Source: Channa striata (taxonomy: Eukaryota; Chordata; Actinopteri; Anabantiformes; Channidae). From it: a stretch of 64,000 nucleotides of DNA. The translations under genes were made by a program, and so were the position numbers. The notes beneath the pieces are model-generated. The model ran no database searches, was not told where the DNA came from, and saw only the letters and a program-made list of their open reading frames with translations. The stretch spans positions 19,565,672 through 19,629,671 of the forward strand of contig CM065186.1 in the NCBI GenBank assembly GCA_033026295.1. Direction: 5' to 3'. Of this stretch, positions 10,462-21,887 are shown piece by piece; within the stretch, counting starts at the first letter, position 1; the number at the start of each line of letters is the position of its first letter.

Positions 10462-13400
10462 CTGCAGAAAACAAAAGGGGAACAAAGAGAAGAAAAAGTG
10501 ATGGTGGGGGTTGGAGAGCACGCACTGTTTGCAACGCAGCTCCATCCATCCCAGTGTTTTCTTTTCCCATGTGACACTGCGGGGCCGGGAGCTCATAAGA
10601 TGCAAAATAAAAAAAAAAACACAAACTGATGAGAAACAGATTAAAAATCTAACAGGCACGCTCAGCTGAGCGGAGATGCTGATGGAAAAACACAAAAAAG
10701 AAGATGTCCCGCGCTCCGTTCCACTCATCGTATTCCTGAGATATCATTAGCGCCTCAGCACGTAATATCATCATTACTATTGTTATCATTATCGGGCCTA
10801 TTTATCTTTAGTTTCCCCCTTTGTGAAGCAACACAGCATCATTTCCTGCTAAGAATCAATAGCACAATAGACGGACATTTTTTTCCCTTTTTTCCAATTT
10901 CTCTGGCTCCCTCCCCCCTGCCCCCTCCCTCCACAGTTTCTAATGACAAGGCGACTGCTTCCAAAGCAGCATCCCACATAGATAACTGCCTGACACCACC
11001 CCTCCCACCCAGCACTGCATCACACGCACGCACAAAAACACAGAAGCCGCACGCGGTATCTTTTAATCAATCTATTAAGGAAAGCCGTGGTGGCATTGAC
11101 AGGCTCGGTGCTGACTGATAAAGTGACCTGTGAGCCAGTGTTGTAGCATTTTTCCGGTCACAGCGGAGATAATAGCTCGGCGAGCACTGAGATGACGATG
11201 ATGATAATGTTGGCAACTGAGGGCCATGAAGCATTTCCAATCACTTCCCTAAATGTCAAACCCCTCCCCACATCACTGCAACAAAAAAGGCTCAGAGAGA
11301 GGGTGTGCGACACGGAGACCTCCTCGGAATGGTTAACAAACCCTCATCAACATCGCCCTCAAATCCCATTTGTCCCAAGATTTAAAAGAAGCGGAAAAGA
11401 TGCACATGCATGCTCTCTCCCAGCAGAGAGGAACAGTAATGAAAGAGACAGAGATAGATGGAAGGAGGGGAAGTGTGTGTTTGTGGGGGTGAAAAGATGT
11501 GCTAGCGCAGACACTTGTTGTGAGATTACAATGACTGTTCTGTTTTTCTTCCCAGGAGCGACAGGGCCCATTCATTTTACGCAGCAGAAAGCGACAGATT
11601 GAAGGCCGAACATCTCTTTCTTTCCCTGTCTCTTCTGTTGCTTTTTTCCTTCCTTTCTTTCATTTCTTTCTTCCTCTGCCTCGTGTATTTGGTTAACCCA
11701 GGGCTGAAGTGCGACGCAGTGACAGGGGCGCGATGCCTCAACGCTGACACGGCAGGCTGCAGACAGAAAGAGAAAAGTGATGCCTTGTGTCAGCTAGCGG
11801 ACGCCCCGCGGTGATGTTCAGTGCTTTCCATTCCCAAAAAACAGATGTTCGCGTGGCTGCAAACCGGCCATTATGTGGGCGACCGGGGGCACGTTGGCAG
11901 CAGTCAGGTCGCTCATGCAGACACGAAGGCACTGCACTAACTTCCTGTATATCTAGGGGCACTTGGCTTAATCATTAGCGGGTGTTGCTCTGCAGCAAGG
12001 TATGACATTATTAAGGTGGACTAGAGAGTAAACAAAGCGTTCGAGTTTAAAGCTCGGAGGATAAAGCGCTTAGCCTGCTTTTCGAACGCGGCAGGTTGGA
12101 GGTCTTAATTGTGGGCGTCATAACCTTCGAGCAGGCAGAAAACACAAAGAGCCACTACAAAGGTGATGTGCGTGCTTTGTGAAATGCAAATGCGCAAACT
12201 TTACACACAGTGTGAGATAAAACTACAGAGACACTTGATTGATTGTTGCCGTTAATATACAAACTGCAGGAACCATGACACAATTGTCTTTCAGTCATCT
12301 ACATCTTGTCTCAGTTTATTTTTAATAATTTATGGCTGCAGCATCGCTGAATGTTACTTGAGTGTTTTACGCTGAGTGTTTTTTTTTCATCACTTGTGGC
12401 GTTGTGCTTTTTCTCTTCTCTCTATCACTATACTGACAGTCGCCCCTTATGTATGCCTGTTAAAAAAAAAAAAAGCTTGACTCTGTTTAGAGAAGATGAA
12501 AAATTTTCAGGACCCAATGACACACAAATGGATCGAGTAATAGAAAAAAATAAGTATTTCTGCATAAACTAGAAAATGCATCAATATAAAAAATATATGC
12601 TATTGCATTTTGAACGCATACCATAGAGGTTCAGTAAAGCAGAATGATGAAAATGAATTCTTCAGATGCTGCTTTTTTTAGCTGATTGAAACTACCAAAG
12701 CGATCCCCATTTGCATGTGGCCCACAGTTGACGTAATATTTGTGGAAAGCCCATCTTGCCCTCTCCTCGTGCCTTTCCAAGCCAATCTCCCAGCTAAGAG
12801 CCTTATTAATAGAAAAGAGGAGCAGGCTGGAGGTAAGAAGAGCAGCGCTGAGAGCCTGTGGATTGTGATACCCAGCAGGAGAGAGGCACACTCATCTCTG
12901 TTTCTACATCATCTGCCAGCCGTTCAACATGAACCAGCCACCTTAGGCTTGCTCGAAGCCGCTATCATTGCAATGTGCGGTCGAGCCAAGGGGAGAGAGG
13001 AGCAGAGGGGGAGTGGGAGAGTTCAAGTATGAAGACAGTAAGAGGGAGAGAGAAAGAATGGGAAGGAGGGATTACCAATATCTGAGCTGCGGATTTGCCC
13101 TTTGGTGACAATGCCTACTTCCCCAGACATTCATCATTTCTTTTAAGCATCACAAACTGGCAACTGAATATCCACCCGTCCATTTCCCCCGTGCAGAGCT
13201 TCTATTTCAGTGAAATTGATGTTCACCAACCTAAAGATATTTTTGACTTTATGTATTGATTTGTTATCTGTCAAAAGATAAAGACACACACACCCAATAT
13301 TGACTTGTGTTATTTCAACGTGGAAACACCTCCTTCTCATCGTAGGCTGTATTTTATGCTATTTTAAGTGTCTTATGCATATATATAGTTTGCGCGTGTG

Positions 13401-14246
13401 TTTGTGTCCTTTCAATAGCCATTACAACTCGGGGGATTTTGCAGTAATTTAACACCTTGCTTTTATGACCCACCACAAATAAATTCATAAGCCACGGGTA
13501 AGACTTTGCCTTCAGATCCATCCATCAGTTCCTTCTACCCCTCGCATGCAGCTCGCTCTCTTGCTGCTAACATTACTTGACTTCATTTCTGTCTAGATCT
13601 GAGATTAGATGGAATGCGAGATGAAAAATCGAGGGGACAACAAATCCTAAGTGTCTAACAAGACTCCCATTTCCAGCTCTGAAAGTCCGCCTCAGTCCTC
13701 GCGGTATGTGAATACTGGTCTGGATTTGTTAAAGCGGTGACCGTGCGCAGCTTTAGACATTGCTCTGACTCTCATCATGCTATGTGACATCTCTGAAGAC
13801 TGAAGACAGACAAAGAGCTAATCTCAGAGAGCTGAAAAGTAGGCTAATGCTGTCCGACTAACTGGCTCTGTGAGAAAGTGTCATATCTGTGGACAGCTGA
13901 AGGGACTTCAGCACACACACGATACATTTCCACTCCTCGAGTCGCCACAGGCTGGAGGTCTGGGGGCCAACGAGAGTCCACAATGTGGGCTGGATGTGGA
14001 TTGAGGGCTGGATATATGTATAAACAGTACAGCAATATAATATCAAATACAGTACATAATGTCACTGTTTTTCTCTTATAAGACAGAGGAGAAATTCATT
14101 GTAAATGTACCTTTCAGTCCTTGTACAAGGTGAATTACATTTCTGAGTTGATTTGCCTGCTCGGGCTGAGTGAAACAAGCAGCGAATCGCTCTCTGTCAC
14201 TCTGCTTCCACATTACGCACTCATCATTCTCTTTTAATGTTCTTCT
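10462..14246. other. Putative intron with GC-richer, possibly conserved blocks
   Basis: No convincing coding exon was seen. Blocks at 10740-11240 (AT-rich homeodomain-like words such as ATTA and TCAATCTATTAAGG beside GC-rich sequence) and 12640-13010 look less drifted than their surroundings and could be conserved non-coding elements. Strand-biased GA-rich sequence occurs at 13020-13070. Low-complexity A and T runs lie near 10608 and 12463. Confidence 0.3.
12709..12722. promoter_or_regulatory. Octamer-type motif in a possible enhancer
   Basis: The consensus POU-factor octamer ATTTGCAT is present intact, flanked by CC and GTGG, inside the possibly conserved block at 12640-13010. A single 8-base word also occurs by chance, so function is only a suggestion. 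Confidence 0.2.
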
Positions 14247-14268
14247 CTGTGTGTGTGTGTGTGTGTAT
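14247..14268. repeat. (GT)n microsatellite
   Basis: About ten perfect GT units are visible. It is a simple repeat with no further significance seen. Confidence 0.85.
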
Positions 14269-14311
14269 TCTAAAAAGCACCATTAGTCGTACCTACAATA
14301 CAGCAGACATG

Positions 14312-14448
14312 AATCAACCACAACATTAACACCACTTGGTTGTTTTATTGTTGCGGTGGATGGGGTCATCTGACTTATCCGCAGCAACACGGGCTGTGTG
14401 TTTTCTGACACTTGTCGTTCCCCGGTGGTAGTAATGTTGTGGTCGATT
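14312..14448. mobile_element. Short MITE with 24-bp inverted ends
   Basis: The left end (14312-14335, beginning AATCAACCACAACATTA) matches the reverse complement of the right end (14425-14448) at about 21 of 24 positions. The whole is only 137 bases with no coding capacity, so it is an internally deleted non-autonomous DNA element. The CCATAACATTAAAACCAC-like ends are familiar from an abundant fish repeat; the superfamily is not certain. Confidence 0.6.
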
Positions 14449-15539
14449 GGTTTGAATGCTGTTGGACAGACAGCTCATTTACGGTCCGGTTCACACCATC
14501 CAGGCTCTGTTAAAGATACCTGGCAGCAAAGATCCTTTCAGGTGCATTATCACGTATGCAGATGTAATAATTTCCACGTGAGAACATGGCAAGTACAGAA
14601 TTGAACACAAAAGCCTTGTGCAACCGGACTGCGTGCACAAGTGTTCACAAATGTCTTCAGCAGGAGGAAGGTGGTGTGTATAGAAACTCTGGGTAAGGTC
14701 CAGTTCAATTTGGTGGATTTATTTTGCAGTTTTCTAGTCTCTCTCTCTGAGAGTAAAATCCCAGTAAGTGCTGGTTCTATTCCATTTAAGGTAACTGGAC
14801 TGATGGTTTAAATGGTGGAGACTTTGGACCTCATAAACCAGGATACAGGGCCCAGGGGTCTTTGAATTAGCTATTATTAGAGCAGAGGGTTCACTGAAAA
14901 TGAATGTGGGAAACAGTTCAGTTGTGTTATATAACAACTGGAGATTAGCCCAATTAGAGAAAGTAAAGCAAGCAGAACCATCCCAGTGCAAAGTGCTGTG
15001 TGTGATTCTGGAATCAGGTCTCATCATTTGTGGATCACCTCTGTGGGTCTACGTGACACACACAGACCTGCCCTCCCTTCAGCGCAGATCTGAGCCTCAA
15101 ATGGATTTTTTGCTTTTTTGTCTTTCTTTTTTTTTTTTTTTTTTTTTGGGGTTCCTGAGTGTGTGTGAAGCGGCTTCACAGTCCTGCTGTCTTCCTTCAG
15201 GCGGTGAGATAACGGCTTTGCCATACACGCCATCGGCTGACAAGGCATCACATCTTCCCCGTTTCATCTACCCGTATCCCTGACCCAGCTACCAACACAG
15301 GCTGCCTACTGCTCCAGTAATGGCACCCACCCCCCATCCCACCCCCCTCTGTCTGAATGCTACATGAGGGGTTAGGAAGAATTAAAGATTTGGAATTGGA
15401 CAGGCGAGGAGGGACAGTTGCACCACGGGGATTAACAGAGGGAGATGTCGCCCCTGTGACAGCTGTGGTGCGTCTGGGTTTCAGGGGGTTCGGACGTGTC
15501 CCTCAACGGCACAGAAGCACACTGACTGTCCCCGACAGC
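14449..15539. other. Non-coding, upstream or intronic to the minus-strand gene
   Basis: No gene was recognised. A T homopolymer of about 20 bases lies at 15128-15148, and a C-rich stretch at 15325-15350. Confidence 0.4.
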
Positions 15540-15740
15540 TGAGCCGACGTGCCGGTGCCGGGGAAGCGCGTCACGCCGAACGGCACCAATATCTCCCAGC
15601 CAGTGGCCCGTTAGCAGATATTCGCTCAGGGGACTTGACTTCGCTCTGACTCGCTCCGTCCTGACGCTCTCACGGGGATCGGCGCATTCCTTCATCCACC
15701 TAAACAAGTAGAGAACAGCCCAGTGTCGGACGAAACTTAC

Positions 15741-15831
15741 CGGGATGACACTCGGCCCGGAGCACGAAGGCTGGCAAGACGAGAGAGAAAATCCACCAGC
15801 AGCAACAGCTCGATTGAAGTGGCCTCCACAT
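15741..15831 (-). CDS. First coding exon with signal peptide, protein unidentified
   Basis: On the minus strand an ATG at 15831, with G at -3, opens a 30-codon frame that runs into CCCG|GTAAGT, a consensus donor, at 15741/15740. The peptide begins MWRPLQSS, has a cysteine- and tryptophan-rich then strongly hydrophobic stretch (CCCWWIFSLVLPAFVL), and has a plausible signal-peptidase site after RA, followed by ECHP. This is the layout of a secreted or cell-surface protein whose first coding exon carries only the leader. One base (G) is left for the next exon. Other frames across the exon are open further but lack a clean leader. An earlier ATG at about 15859 is in another frame with weaker context. 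I do not recognise the family, and the rest of the gene would lie at lower coordinates. Confidence 0.5.
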
Positions 15832-15959
15832 GGCAGTAAAATGCGCGTCGACATGCACACAATGAGCGGCAACAACTGTTGAGTTTCTCCCTGTGCGGCC
15901 GGATGAGCGACGCCTTCGTTGCGTAAAAAGCAGCGCTGGAGACGGAGACTGGGCACGGT

Positions 15960-15998
15960 GGTGGTGGTGGTGGTGGAGGCGGGCGGGCGGGCGGGCGG
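15960..15998. repeat. GGT and GGGC short tandem repeats
   Basis: About seven GGT units are followed by four GGGC units within the CpG-rich promoter of the minus-strand gene. Confidence 0.85.
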
Positions 15999-16332
15999 AG
16001 AGGTTTAGTTAGAGGTCCAGCAGAGAGTCTTTCCGTCCCAAAATCCCCCCGATATTCCAGGATGTGAGCATAACACTCGGACACCGGAGCTTCTGGAGGA
16101 GCGTGTGCATGCGGCGAGGGAGAAGCGGGAGACTAGCAGTGACGCTCCGCACAGCGCGTCGTCGCTCCTGCCGCTGCGGCGGTACGGGGAGCACTCGTCG
16201 GGCACGCAAACAGGGGAGAGTCGGTGTCGGCGATGGTGATGGCGGAGTGGCGCTGGATGCTTTCCATTCCTTCATCCATCCAGGAAGTAACGTGCGAGCC
16301 CAAGTCTAGCGGAGACTTTAAAACAGTCTTGG

Positions 16333-16388
16333 GGTAGAGAGAGAGAGATGGAGACGGAGAGGGAGAGAGAGGGGGAGAGAAAGGTGAG
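16333..16388. repeat. GA-rich simple repeat
   Basis: GAGAGA runs are interrupted by TGGAGACGG. On the minus strand this is a CT-rich tract at the upstream edge of the CpG-rich promoter, a common GAGA-like core-promoter context. Confidence 0.7.
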
Positions 16389-16460
16389 AGAGTGGTCATT
16401 CTTCTGGATCCTAGCGCCGGCGACAGGACGCGCACAGTCGCTCGGTTCGACGCCGTGCAC

Positions 16461-17359
16461 GTCCCATAATAGGAGGTAATAATAGATCTGCGCTCTCCAG
16501 GGGGTCCTTAAGCCTATTGTTAATATTAATAGCTTCAAAATAGGTCCAGGCTGAACAAAGCTTCTCCAGAGGAACGAGTCCAGTCTGGGATGACTGTTTT
16601 TAGTGGTGATTTACCAGGCACATTGTATTAATCATCAGTTCGTCTAGTGCAAGGTGCAGGGATGTGAAAGGTGAAAACAAAGGTCAAAAGAAAAAAAAAT
16701 GCAGAGGGTAGACGCGCACCTTTGACCCTTTCCCCTTACAGGTGGATGACGTGCATCCTCACTTGAAACCAACGGGTTTCCACCACTTTATGATCCCTGC
16801 CAACATCAGTGTGTGTGGAGTGACGCACAGCGGCTGAAGTGAACACTCATCTGTTCTTAGTAACGTTTCAACATGTCCTCCAACTGGAAGGTCCACACAT
16901 GTCACTTGGCCCAATCCCCTCGTAAGACACGGTGCACTGTTTAAAGAAAGCGAGCAGCCACTAGCAAAGTCGAGCATTTGTCAGACCCACTATTTTTGGG
17001 CAGATACTCTTACAATGGAGGGGAAGTTGTGGCCCGGTTCACCCTGATTTTTTTTCTCCCTAAAACACCTGAAAAATGCAACATTTAAAGAGTTGTGTGG
17101 TTAGGTTAGGCATTAAATAGATATTAGGCTTAGTAAATAGGTTGATTTGCCTTTGAAAATGCGCCACATTGACAACAGTCACATTTCATACGTCATGGGA
17201 CTGTTGCAAAAACAACAGTTGTTTCACACTGAAACTGCTATTTTCTCTTTGCATATTGGCACAAAGCAGCTGGCTTACCTTGATTGCCATATTTAGCAAC
17301 ATTTTAAGACATGGCATTTCCTGTGAAAGTGTCAAAAAACATTCATATCTTGGTGGTCA
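16461..17359. other. Non-coding upstream region
   Basis: No gene or recognised repeat was seen. It probably belongs to the intergenic interval between the two divergent candidate genes. Confidence 0.4.
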
Positions 17360-18115
17360 CTCTATCAGTGTGTTTACACGGGCTTAAGTAACCAGGTTAC
17401 AGTCTGAAAGGTGATTGCTTGACAGTCGTGTAAACAGGAGGGTTTCTGAAATCGGGTTAGGGGATTAGGGAAACCTGATTTCCTAATGTAGACTTCTCCC
17501 ACAGAAGGCTGATTTCTCTGCCATGTTTACACGTAGCCACGTTCCTAATCAGTTTTCTCCAGCAGTGCATGTGAGTAACAGAAAGCTGCAGACAGGAACA
17601 TGCAGCCGAGTGAAAAAAAACCGAATGAAAGAAGAGATCATTACTGGTGCTCATTTTTAAATCAAAATCAGTCCGACAGAAAATTAAACTAACACAAAGT
17701 GCCTCATAGAAGTGTGAAAAAATAGATATATTTTTTAAAAATCTGACAGTTGTCCCTCTCCTCTCTTTTCGTCTCACCCTTCTTCAGGGAAAGTGACGCT
17801 GCAGAAAAAACTGTCAGCACTTTCTGTTACTTTACAGGTAAATGCTGTAAGCCATGCTTCTAAAACAAGTCCGAATAGTCCACTGCCGCATATATACACA
17901 GATTTCATAGGTGCATGTAAACTTTCTTCCCAGATTAGCCGGAGAAGTTGATTTGTCGGCGTAAATTTTAAGGAAGGCCTGCTCTAGACACATTCGAGCC
18001 ATGTTGCTTCCATTTCTTAGTAATGAATTTACAGTACTCCAACAGATAATCAGTGACTTGGAATTGTTCTTGTTTCCATCCCCTGATTTCTGGTTTCTCA
18101 CTAACCTTTTCATAG
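17360..18115. repeat. Probable dispersed repeat, MITE-like
   Basis: GTTTACACG words occur near 17371 and 17525, and CCAGGTTAC and AATCGGGTTAGG-type words lie between them, a combination familiar from fish MITEs. The part at 17780-17880 is related to 27680-27790: both have AGAAAA, a TTTCTGT or TTTTCTG word and then GCTTCNAAAACAAGTCNGAA. Borders are approximate and no autonomous protein is encoded. Confidence 0.35.
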
Positions 18116-18599
18116 AGTTGCCTGTGTGCTTTGCTTTTGTGTGTTTTGATTGTAGTTGAAAGTTATTTTAGATTCAAGGAGAGATTGTGAAGTTTCCAAA
18201 CATTAAAGGTTGGAAAAAAGCATCAGGAATTCAACATTGATGGAGGTCTGCAGTAGTGTAAGTATTTTCAATTAATAGGCAAACAAATTGAATCCTATTG
18301 TGTCCTATTTAGAGATCTGCAGTGTTTGAGACATGCAGCGCTCATTGTACCAAGGTGTCCCAGATTGTACATGTACAGTGATGACCAAAAAATGCTAAGG
18401 ATTGTCAGTATTCAGAGTCAGTTCTTGGAGAAATATGACTCAGATTCTACTGTTATGTTACTCTCCAGGGTTAATACCTATCCAGACATAGATAATGGAC
18501 TGAAACCACCCTAACACTTCGGTCCTTTGAAGTTAAACTCCTAAATTTAAACAAACTGAAAACAGCAAGTACTCAGAAGTTGGAGTATCTTGACAACTT
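18116..18599. other. Non-coding, nothing recognised
   Basis: No supported gene or repeat was seen. Confidence 0.4.
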
Positions 18600-18955
18600 A
18601 ATATAGGCACTTAGTCTGCGTAAGCACCATGTCAGGTGGTCAGCACCTGTTCCAGGGGTCATAGGGCGAGAGACAGGGTTCATTCTGAACAGGTCCAGTT
18701 TATTACAGGGCCAACACGGAGAGACATACACACAGAAAACCATTCACACTCTCATTCACACCTATGGACAATGTAGAGTCATCAATTAACCTAACACGCA
18801 TGTCTTTGGACTATAGGGGGAAAGTGGACTACCTGGAGGAAACCTATGCAAGGCCATAAGGCCACGTAAGGCCATGGCTTGCCAGGAATCGTACCAGGGA
18901 CTTTCTAGCCTTAAAGTAGCAGCGCTGACCAATCCATCACTGCACTGCCCTCACT
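18600..18955 (-). repeat. tRNA-derived SINE, minus strand
   Basis: Read on the minus strand, the head at 18955-18890 has an A-box-like TGGATTGGTCAGCG and a B-box-like GGTACGATTCC. Downstream follows a widely conserved SINE body containing, on the plus strand, CATGTCTTTGGACTATAGG and CACCTATGG with ACAATGTAGAGTCA. This body is shared by many animal SINEs. Scattered changes and a short tandem disturbance (AAGGCCATAAGGCCACGTAAGGCC near 18850) show that it is an old copy. Confidence 0.7.
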
Positions 18956-21366
18956 ACATAAAACAGGTATGATAACATGTCAGTTAGCAAGCCTCCACTG
19001 GCCAATCATATGCAAGTTGAGCATCTTATCAACATCCATGTGGTCCCCTTGAACGAAGCCCTGAATCCCAACTGCCCCAGTGGAGCTGCTTAATGATCAC
19101 AGGTCAGGCTGTGGTTGTACTTGATTGCTAGTGTGCAACTTTGTGAATGTGATCAGAGTGTTTCTGCAAATACAGGAATAGCATCATGAAAAAAGCAAAA
19201 AAACAATTTTAATAATAATAAATCTAAAGAGGTACAAAGGAAGTATGTGTCACATTTAAACTCTGGACAATGTCAATAGAAATCGGGAAATGACTGTCGG
19301 CTGATATAAATGTTTTCAACACTCCCATTTGTTCACTTTTAATCTTCCCGACAATTCAGGACTGAGCGGCATGCCGCACGTTCGAAAGGAAAGGGATAAA
19401 GTCAGAGGATAAAGTCTGGATAATCTCAGGAGTATCTTACTGTATACAGTATTTGTGTTCTCAAGTACACCCCTTTCCTGACAAAGTCAGGTGAATGTTG
19501 GGATTGAATTTGTGCACACAGCACAATTTTAATCTTAAAGCTAACTCATCTTTGGACGCAATACATTAACCTTTTGTGCCTAAAGGTAACAAAGCTGTAG
19601 CTATGTCTTTAGTTTTGAAACCACGGCACATCTACCACAGAATAACCACCTACTGCACCTAATGGCTGCTAAACCACATGTAGCCAAGGGAAGAGTGGGA
19701 AGGCTTGATTGACGCTGAGTAACAGTGCAAGCTGAGCTAGTAGGGAATGTGTCGGGTACAAGCAAAGCAGTACATGAGCTGGTATCAGCAGCAGTTCGTT
19801 CAGAGGAGGTTCTTAACGTTCTCATCCCAGAGCATCAGATACTGACGTTCCTAAGGCGTTAAACTGTGCCGCTTCGTAAGTCCTTTTTTTGTTGACTTTG
19901 TCACTTAATATTTGAGGTAACTGCGAAATTGAAGGGTCAGAGTCTCTATTTCCCTACAATGAAAGCTCAGAGCGTCACTCGCCGACACAAGCGGTTCTTT
20001 ATGCTTCCACATGCATGCAGTGTGTGTGTATGTATGGAGGTGTGTCCGGTGATGGTGATTTCATGGCTTCACCCATCTCAGTGAGTGTATATCAGGGAAG
20101 GGGCGAGTAAGGAGGCTCATTTCTGTTTCTGGCTATTTAATGTCAACCACAGTGGCCATATCAGCCTGTATTTGGTTATTTGGAGGTGCACAGTACAAGT
20201 GCAATTGTAAATGCAACAGACAGATAATTCCTGCATCAGTTGATCACTGGGACAGCTGCTGCTAAAGTATTAGCTGAGTTAGTAAATGAGTATTTCCTGA
20301 ACACCTCGGAGTTGACTCTGGATTGAGATTGCGAGTAATTTTTATTCAGTCCTTCCGAGAAAAAGGACCAAACGTTGCTTATTGGGACTTATAATGATAA
20401 TTTTGTGAGTAGTTACTAAATCACCCTTAATTGACCTTTTTAGGTCGACAAGAAGCAGCCATTATGAGTAAGCTTTCAAACAAACTCACCTGGGTGACTG
20501 TGTTCTAAGCTCTTCACAGACATTCATTAATCGAGTAAATTCTGGTCTGTTCTCGACTAACTCATCATTACCCGCAATACAGTACCGTATTCACAATAAT
20601 TCTAGAACCACTCACAAACTCTCATGTCACTCGTTATTTGTTCCTCTGTAACTAATAGTGTTTTTGTCTTCAGTATTGTAAAGTCTAACCACTGTTTTCT
20701 GTCCAGTCTTTCCCATCCTATCTGCTGAAGCCTATAACTCCTTCAGAGGGGTCGGAATTGGCCTATGTGGCCTCCATCACTCGTCCCCTTCCTGCACAGT
20801 CATTCAGGCACAGGTATAAATCCACCCAGAGCAGATGGGTTCAACTTGTAGAGACAGTGATTTCTTGAATAAACACCCCAAGTTCTGCTGTTGAAGAACC
20901 TTTTTACCAATTTTTCAGCATTCACCATATTGTAGGCGTTTTTATACTGCAATCACTTTTAACTAATGTTAATTTAATCGGTCACGTTTCTTCATTGCAA
21001 AACTCATTCAAAGATTTATCAAATCAAAATGTAATAGCATAGTTTATTGTACGGATGACAGTAGACATTTAAAACACAGAATGGAAACGTTTTGTTGCAT
21101 TGATCTCTTTTGACAAAGAACTTAAAGGGTTTCTAACAGATTTAGTAACAACCTAGGTTTTTAGTCGGAACGGTAGATTAATTGTCAGGGCTGGCTTGTA
21201 ATCAGCTCTTTGGATGAAAATATGGGTGCATTAATATTACTTCCACCAAACCAACATAATACTTTCATAGTAGAAATATGATGAGTGACTCAATCCTTTT
21301 GTAAGTACAGAAACAGTGGATCTTATTTTTTTTTTTACCTCTGTTCTGGGAAAATCAAAATGCGTC
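18956..21366. other. Intergenic, nothing recognised
   Basis: Apart from a 14-base perfect palindrome, TACTGTATACAGTA, near 19439 and a block at 19600-19860 of slightly higher GC, I see no gene, RNA or named repeat. Confidence 0.4.
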
Positions 21367-21882
21367 TGTCAGGATTCTGGACTTTTTGTTAGTTTGGGTT
21401 TTTGTTCATTTCCTGTTGTGGCATTTTATTTTGTAGTATTGCCTCTTGCTTCCTGTTCGTTTCTTTGGCTTGTTTTACTTTTCTCGTTTGTCCAAATTAG
21501 TTTCACCTGTTTTCTTGGTTATTTAAGCCCTGTTCCCTCTGCACTGTTGTTGGTTCGTCTCTCTCGCTCACTCATTCTCTCGCTCAGTCTGCCGTATGCT
21601 CGTTCTGTTGTACTCGTTGGTCTTCGCTTGGTCTGAGGTTTGGTCCCCTTTGTTTGTTCCTTATTTGGTTCTTGTTTGTTTGTTGGTTTAAGTGTAGTCT
21701 CTTTGTTTTTGCCCCCTCATTGATTGTCTAGGTTGTTTAGGGTTTTTTTTTTGTATGTTCTTGTCCTCCCTTTTTCGGGAGAGTTTTAGTTTGTTTTGTT
21801 ACTTAAATAAATTATTATTTCCCACACCCTGCCGTCGTCACCACCCTGGGTCCTTATTCTACCCGTTTCCACAAATCTGACA
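21367..21882 (+). mobile_element. Solo LTR with perfect 5-bp target duplication
   Basis: The 516-base unit begins TGTCAGG and ends CTGACA, the canonical TG...CA termini with a short inverted match. It is flanked on both sides by GCGTC (21362-21366 and 21883-21887), a perfect 5-bp target-site duplication. Inside are a TATA-like TTATTTAAGCCC near 21520 and a polyadenylation-like AATAAA at about 21806. A 5-bp duplication fits Gypsy, BEL or Copia elements and some retroviruses. No internal region or second LTR is present, so it is most likely the product of LTR-LTR recombination. Confidence 0.75.
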
Positions 21883-21887
21883 GCGTC

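Larger units (their letters stand above)
15540..16460 (-). promoter_or_regulatory. CpG-rich promoter and 5' UTR region of a minus-strand gene
   Basis: CpG frequency rises sharply here compared with flanking DNA. The region contains GC-box-like GGGCGGGCGG, GA-rich sequence and the first coding exon at its low-coordinate side, followed by a donor reading leftwards. This arrangement fits a TATA-less CpG-island promoter firing on the minus strand with transcription start somewhere between about 15.9 and 16.5 kb. No TATA box or exact start can be fixed from sequence. The tandem GGT and GGGC units at 15960-15998 would lie in the 5' UTR or core promoter. Confidence 0.55.

Noticed and set aside
15432..15956. 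174-codon minus-strand frame over the CpG-rich region
   Set aside because: Long frames arise easily in GC-rich promoters. It reads through the consensus donor at 15740, and the shorter frame with a signal peptide fits that donor better.
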